A stretch of 45,589 nt of DNA from Terriglobia bacterium (GTDB lineage Bacteria; Acidobacteriota; Terriglobia; Bryobacterales; Bryobacteraceae): NCBI GenBank assembly GCA_010084195.1, contig RGPS01000021.1:1-45589 (forward strand), in the 5' to 3' direction. How positions within the stretch are numbered: the stretch's first letter is position 1; every line of letters begins with the position of its first letter. The notes below the pieces were generated by a model. That model was not told the DNA's origin, did no database searches, and was given only the letters and a program-made list of their open reading frames with translations. The translations under genes and the position numbers were made by a program. Shown piece by piece: positions 41,811-45,589 of this stretch.

Positions 41811-43420
41811 TGCGCCACCTCCACTTCCGGATTTTCCTGCAGCGCCGAGGTAAAGCCTTTGGCACCGAGAATCTGGCCATTCACATAATCCGACGCGCGA
41901 CTGGCCACGGCCATAATCATGGCGTTCGGGTTGGAGCTAATGTGGTCGGGGATTACGCTGGCATCGCAAATCATGAGGTTTTTCACGTCCCACGACATCA
42001 TGTCTTCATTCACCACGGAATTCTCTTTGGTCGATCCCGCGCGGCAGGTACCCTGCGGATGGAGTGCACCAGAAGTCGTCACAAACAGACTCATTTGTTG
42101 CTTGAGTACCGGATCGGGGTCATTGGGGTTCGGGAAACTGCTGTAAGCCCCCATCTTCTTGTAGACGTCGGTAATCTGCCGGAGGGCCAGGATGAAATCG
42201 TTCAGGGTTTTGTCTTCCAGCAAACCGTTCTTTCCGGCGACCGGATAGCTGATAACGGGATTAGCACGGGAACCAGTCACAAAGCCCTTCACATTGGGCT
42301 TCATTTCGAAGATGAAGGCACCGGAGCGGCTCTTGAACTGTCGCATGACATCTTTGTAGGGGCGACCGAAGGCACCGATCTTATAGGCGGCAGCGACCCA
42401 CGAAGTTGTGGACGCGAAACCCGCGCTGGCATGAATCACGGCATCGCTGGCATCGCCGTTATCTTTCATGGCGTGGTGGAAGATATTCCACTGGTAGCCA
42501 CGGTCCATGCCCCAATCGTCGCCGGGCAGCAGAACGTCCACCGGTAGACCGGGGTGGGCCCGAAGATGCTGGCCGACATTTTTATTCTTGAGGTGCAGTC
42601 CCATGTCACGGAGAATCAAGGGGGAGCCGATGGCTCCCGCTGCCAGAACTACCAGCTTTCGTGCATCGGCGGTGATCGTCTGGCCACCGCGTGTATAGGT
42701 GACTCCGGTGGCAACGCCGTTGTTGACTTCGATATTGGTGACGGTCGCATTGTCGTGGACAACCGCACCACTGGCCACGGCTTTCGGAATCTGCGTATGC
42801 GCCGTGCTCATCAGCGAATCGTATTTGCAGGGCATACCAGCATTCAGCCGGTGGCCACAGTAGATACAATTCTTGCGGTTGGACGCCGTCTCAAAAACCG
42901 GTATGCCCATACCGATGGCCGCCCGCTCATATTGAACGCTGGCTTTGTTCCAGAACTGCCGATCCTCGCGGTGGACGTTGAGAATCTTTTCGGCACGCAG
43001 GAAATGCGGTTCAAAGTTACGCTTGGTCCAGGTTCGAACACCGGTCGTTTCATTGAAGCCGTCGAAATCCACACGGCGGGGACGCAGCCACGCCCCCGCA
43101 TTGATGAACGAACCGCCACCTACGACCCTTGGCTCGCGCTGAGCCGTGGCAGCAAAAGGATTCGACTGATCCATGTACATCGGGTACGTGAAAAAGAGCT
43201 TCCCTGCATTCGAGGACAGATCGCCAGGAAGCCAGTTGCCGAGGTTTACCTGCGTCGAAAGCTTGCGGCGCTCCGGAGAACCAACCCCCGGATTTGGAAC
43301 TTCGCTGTACCAAGTGCCAGCGTCGAGGATCAGGACCGATCCATAGGGCGCAATCTGGCCCGCCAGGAAGCCCCCGCCGGAACCCGCCCCGATAATGATT
43401 ACATCATAGGTATCTGCCAT
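41807..43420 (-). CDS. GMC-family FAD oxidoreductase
   Basis: 537 residues with the FAD motif VIIIGAGSGGGFLAGQ at the N-terminus, the GMC block RVVGGGSFINAGAWLRP, a second dinucleotide-contact region KLVVLAAGAIGSPLILRDMG, and the C-terminal signature HPQGTCRAG followed by NLMICDASVIPDHISSNPNAMIMAVASRASDY. A cysteine cluster CIYCGHRLNAGMPC (about residues 205-218) is typical of the cholesterol-oxidase/long-chain alcohol branch. No signal peptide; AGGAG precedes the ATG. It oxidises a primary or secondary alcohol. Export with its Tat partner is inferred. Confidence 0.88.
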   Translation of the reverse strand: MADTYDVIIIGAGSGGGFLAGQIAPYGSVLILDAGTWYSEVPNPGVGSPERRKLSTQVNLGNWLPGDLSSNAGKLFFTYPMYMDQSNPFAATAQREPRVVGGGSFINAGAWLRPRRVDFDGFNETTGVRTWTKRNFEPHFLRAEKILNVHREDRQFWNKASVQYERAAIGMGIPVFETASNRKNCIYCGHRLNAGMPCKYDSLMSTAHTQIPKAVASGAVVHDNATVTNIEVNNGVATGVTYTRGGQTITADARKLVVLAAGAIGSPLILRDMGLHLKNKNVGQHLRAHPGLPVDVLLPGDDWGMDRGYQWNIFHHAMKDNGDASDAVIHASAGFASTTSWVAAAYKIGAFGRPYKDVMRQFKSRSGAFIFEMKPNVKGFVTGSRANPVISYPVAGKNGLLEDKTLNDFILALRQITDVYKKMGAYSSFPNPNDPDPVLKQQMSLFVTTSGALHPQGTCRAGSTKENSVVNEDMMSWDVKNLMICDASVIPDHISSNPNAMIMAVASRASDYVNGQILGAKGFTSALQENPEVEVAQ

Positions 43421-43449
43421 ACCGCTCCTGTTTGCCGACCAAAATCATG

Positions 43450-44352
43450 TTACTGCGCACTGCCTGTGTATGCTTTCGGATTTGACAAAGTGATCGCAAA
43501 TCCATTCGGAACGAAGGCATACTGCTTGGTTCCAAGCGTCACCGCAGCGCCGCCCACAGGGGCAATCTGGACGCTGCCTGAAAGCACCGCGATATGGGTA
43601 TTCGCCCGGATAATGAACGGTGGAGTTTTACGTCCGCCGCGAATCCGCAGTACCCGGACGGTAACACCGAGCGCTGCATCGCGCTCAATAAACTTCTCGT
43701 CAATACCCTGCGGCCAGTTACCAGCCGGGTAAAGCTTGTCCCAGCCGCGGAACGGGATGATTCCCAGGAACTGCCCCAGCGTCAGGACATATTCACTGCC
43801 CGTCAGATTCGCGGGAACCTGCGGCCCCTTGTACGTGTCGGGAGCCGGGGTGATGAGGGGAAACATCGTAGCCGGAGTCCAGAGGAAAGAATTCGCCTCT
43901 ATTATGGGGAGTTCCGGGCCGAAATCAACATCCTGCGGAAACGGGGCATAAAGGCCGGCAGTCAAGTCGATTGGTGCCTTACCAGGAATGATGAGGCGGT
44001 CCAGACCCTGCATGATCATGACCTTACCCGGCCCCAGGAAGCGATTGTGCTGGGTGAGAATATCTTCCTTCTGGACAACAAACCGAAAGTTATCGTTGGC
44101 CTCTGTATGCAGGGTGACGAAGAACTCGCCGGGGAAATCCACACCGAACGGCTGGAGCGCCTGCTTCAGGGGGTCGATGGTCTGGAAGCCGGTTTGGGTG
44201 TTGACCGTCGTGGTAGGCACGACGACCGGATCTCCGGCACCTTTCGCCGAAACCATGTAGATGACCACATCACCGTCGCGACCGCCGAACTGCGCGAGGG
44301 CGAGGGTGGACAGCAACAGGCCAATCAAGGGAACTGCAAGAAAGCGGCGCAT
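43450..44352 (-). CDS. secreted protein with C-terminal cupin-like domain
   Basis: 300 residues from MRRFLAVPLIGLLLSTLALAQ, a good signal peptide behind a TGAGG site; the open frame continues 13 codons upstream to an ATG at 44391 with no site. Two regions resemble a bicupin: an N-terminal half around FGPELPIIEANSFLW and a C-terminal half with RDAALGVTVRVLRIRGGRKTPPFIIRANTHIAVLSGSVQI and GTKQYAFVPNGFAITLSN. The metal-binding His residues of enzymes are mostly missing (one remains in ANTH), so a ligand-binding role is more likely. It is followed after 29 bases by the GMC gene. Confidence 0.65.
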   Translation of the reverse strand: MRRFLAVPLIGLLLSTLALAQFGGRDGDVVIYMVSAKGAGDPVVVPTTTVNTQTGFQTIDPLKQALQPFGVDFPGEFFVTLHTEANDNFRFVVQKEDILTQHNRFLGPGKVMIMQGLDRLIIPGKAPIDLTAGLYAPFPQDVDFGPELPIIEANSFLWTPATMFPLITPAPDTYKGPQVPANLTGSEYVLTLGQFLGIIPFRGWDKLYPAGNWPQGIDEKFIERDAALGVTVRVLRIRGGRKTPPFIIRANTHIAVLSGSVQIAPVGGAAVTLGTKQYAFVPNGFAITLSNPKAYTGSAQ

Positions 44353-44398
44353 ACCGGGCCTCAAGTTTCGCATTGTCTGGGTCGCGATCATCTGGTGG

Positions 44399-45205
44399 CT
44401 ACTGCTGAGCCCGAAGCATACCGGACACAGCCCAGCCCGGGTTCAGGACCATGACTGCGGCCGAGTCACCGTGTCCGCCGAGATAGCCACCAATGGTGGC
44501 CGACTGGCCGGTCGTGGTTACGTACTTCAGAGTCAGGCCGCATTTGCCGTTGACATCGTAAGTACCTTTGAAATCCTCCGTCACCTGGCGGCCGGCGAAA
44601 TTGCCAATGCTCTTGCCTGCGAAGTTGCCGTTGCCATCCGACACGAGACGACCGAGACTCTGGAAGAGTCCGGCTGCTTCTTTGGGGCTGGAAATGGTGC
44701 CGGCGATATCGATCTGGTAGGCACCGGTAAAGTCACTGACGGCGCAGAAGCGCTGATCCTGCTTCACGTGGCGACCAACCACCACGGATCCGGGAGGATC
44801 CGTGATCATGACAACATTCTGCCGGTTTCCGGTGCTGAGAACACTGGTGAAGGTGGAGGGGACCGAGAGGGGGAAGGGCAAGGTGAGCGAAAAAGTAACG
44901 ACACACTCCGGAGTGATCGTGTAGGTAGTCACGGCGGGTCCCGGGAGGACCAGGCCGTTGTAGCTGGCATTCGATTCGATGATGACGTTTCCGGCTCCAT
45001 CTGAAGTGAAGATTCCAGCCTGAGCGAAGGGGCCGATAAGGGCCGCGCCGGCAGGCGGTAACTGCAACAGAGCCCCGGTGGTGTAGAAGGCATATGTTCC
45101 GACGTAATCGGCGGTGGTGCAGGTAATCGCACCCTGTAGCGCCAGGCCGGAGCCGAGCAAATAGAGAGCCGCGAGGCCGATACTACCTTTCAGAAGCTTC
45201 ATCAT
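44399..45205 (-). CDS. secreted two-repeat protein of an acidobacterial type
   Basis: 268 residues, first gene of the operon, with AAGGAAAT before tandem ATGs. Signal peptide ends near GLALQGA. The mature protein is an internal duplication: YVGTYAFYTTG, AGIFTSDGAGNVI and ECVVTFSL in the first half correspond to FTGAYQIDIAGT, LGRLVSDGNGNFAG and KCGLTLKY in the second. Each half has one cysteine near its end. Such G-T-Y-x-DGxGN repeats occur in many secreted proteins of Solibacter-like genomes; function unknown. Confidence 0.75.
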   Translation of the reverse strand: MMKLLKGSIGLAALYLLGSGLALQGAITCTTADYVGTYAFYTTGALLQLPPAGAALIGPFAQAGIFTSDGAGNVIIESNASYNGLVLPGPAVTTYTITPECVVTFSLTLPFPLSVPSTFTSVLSTGNRQNVVMITDPPGSVVVGRHVKQDQRFCAVSDFTGAYQIDIAGTISSPKEAAGLFQSLGRLVSDGNGNFAGKSIGNFAGRQVTEDFKGTYDVNGKCGLTLKYVTTTGQSATIGGYLGGHGDSAAVMVLNPGWAVSGMLRAQQ

Positions 45206-45325
45206 CGCAATTTCCTTAAATAATCGAAAAACTGATTCCAGCGTTAATGCAAGTTAAATGCCAGTCCGGGTTTGCAGGCCAGCACGGCGGCGGACCTTTT
45301 AAAAATAGCCCCAAGCGCTCCCACT

Positions 45326-45355
45326 ATAATGGAGGGTAAGGCTGCTAAATGTCAA
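45326..45355 (-). promoter_or_regulatory. candidate promoter of the FadL-GMC operon
   Basis: On the minus strand TTGACA (45355-45350) is followed after 18 bases by CATTAT (45331-45326). The predicted start would leave a leader of about 115 bases before 45205. A TATAAT on the plus strand (45325-45330) overlaps the same spot and may serve the divergent gene instead. Confidence 0.45.
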
Positions 45356-45419
45356 CACAAATTCGGGCGGCGTGACAGGCTCTGATCGGGTGCACCAAAA
45401 GGAAACAAATGGCACCAGA

Positions 45420-45589
45420 ATGAAACACTTGGAGAGATCAGGGCAGCGGACCGGGCACGGCATTTTACTGATCGTCGGTGTGGTGATTTTGCGCTACGCG
45501 GAAATCACGCTGTTCCTGGGTGGTGACGAACGCGAGCTTTGGTACGCGTTCATGGCTGGCCTGTTCTGCCTGCAGGTGGCGCTGGCGAC
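45420..45589 (+). CDS. N-terminus of a membrane protein, cut by the window edge
   Basis: The first 56 codons are seen. After a polar start (MKHLERSGQRTGHG) come two hydrophobic segments, ILLIVGVVILRYAEITLFLG and LWYAFMAGLFCLQVALA, separated by a short acidic loop GDERE. This is the pattern of a sensor kinase or other multi-spanning protein, but there is too little to assign. The ATG overlaps the stop of a 4-codon frame (45409-45423, MAPE) which has an AAAGGAAA site; coupled translation from that site is possible. Confidence 0.5.
   Translation, partial: MKHLERSGQRTGHGILLIVGVVILRYAEITLFLGGDERELWYAFMAGLFCLQVALA

Overview
The window reads as a chromosomal fragment of a GC-rich acidobacterium, most likely of the Bryobacterales/Solibacter type. 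The basis is gene content: a DUF1592-family cytochrome protein paired with a DUF1552 Tat protein, GxDLY-type SGNH hydrolases, ThuA, a cytochrome/PQQ quinoprotein, and many secreted proteins of unknown function. No rRNA, tRNA, CRISPR array, transposase or replication origin was found.

Layout. 1-900: a frameshifted 3' end of a molybdopterin (xanthine dehydrogenase-type) subunit and a small, probably damaged cytochrome c. 1016-4004: two tandem metallo-beta-lactamase-fold paralogues (one with its main metal motif lost) and a bestrophin-like DUF4239 membrane protein. 4031-6453 (minus): two different SGNH hydrolases. 6439-11081 (plus): DUF1592, DUF1552 and an O-methyltransferase. 11090-11480: a decayed remnant of a PQQ dehydrogenase. 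11598-19552 (plus): a complete chemosensory operon cheA-cheW-mcp-cheY-cheB-cheR-cheX whose only receptor is a soluble globin-coupled sensor. 19627-20337: a scrambled second copy of the DUF1552 tail and O-methyltransferase. 20355-24388 (minus): intact PQQ dehydrogenase, a beta-hydroxyacid dehydrogenase and Ada. 24518-26636: ThuA, an acidic microprotein, a hotdog thioesterase and a KpsF/GutQ-like SIS protein, followed by decayed repeats of the SIS gene end.

26832-35669 (minus) is a tightly packed run: small helical protein, UbiB/AarF kinase, phasin-like protein, a UbiB-like pseudokinase, a cyclic-nucleotide-binding protein, two START-like SRPBCC proteins, a PpiC-type isomerase, a formylglycine-generating enzyme and an alpha/beta hydrolase whose signal peptide is cut off by an in-frame amber codon. 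I infer that the upper part is a lipid- or quinone-associated module. 36306-45205 (minus) is a second operon: two secreted proteins, a GMC oxidoreductase with a Tat partner subunit, an SGNH-like pseudoenzyme, a 630-residue secreted protein and a FadL-type outer membrane channel. It looks like uptake and oxidation of a hydrophobic alcohol-containing substrate. The right edge holds the start of a membrane protein.

The two strongest candidates for something undescribed are the UbiB kinase/pseudokinase/phasin/START cluster and the FadL-GMC-pseudo-SGNH operon. The clearest evolutionary observation is a duplicated block flanking the che operon in which opposite halves have decayed in the two copies. 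All identifications come from reading motifs and gene order; no database search was possible.
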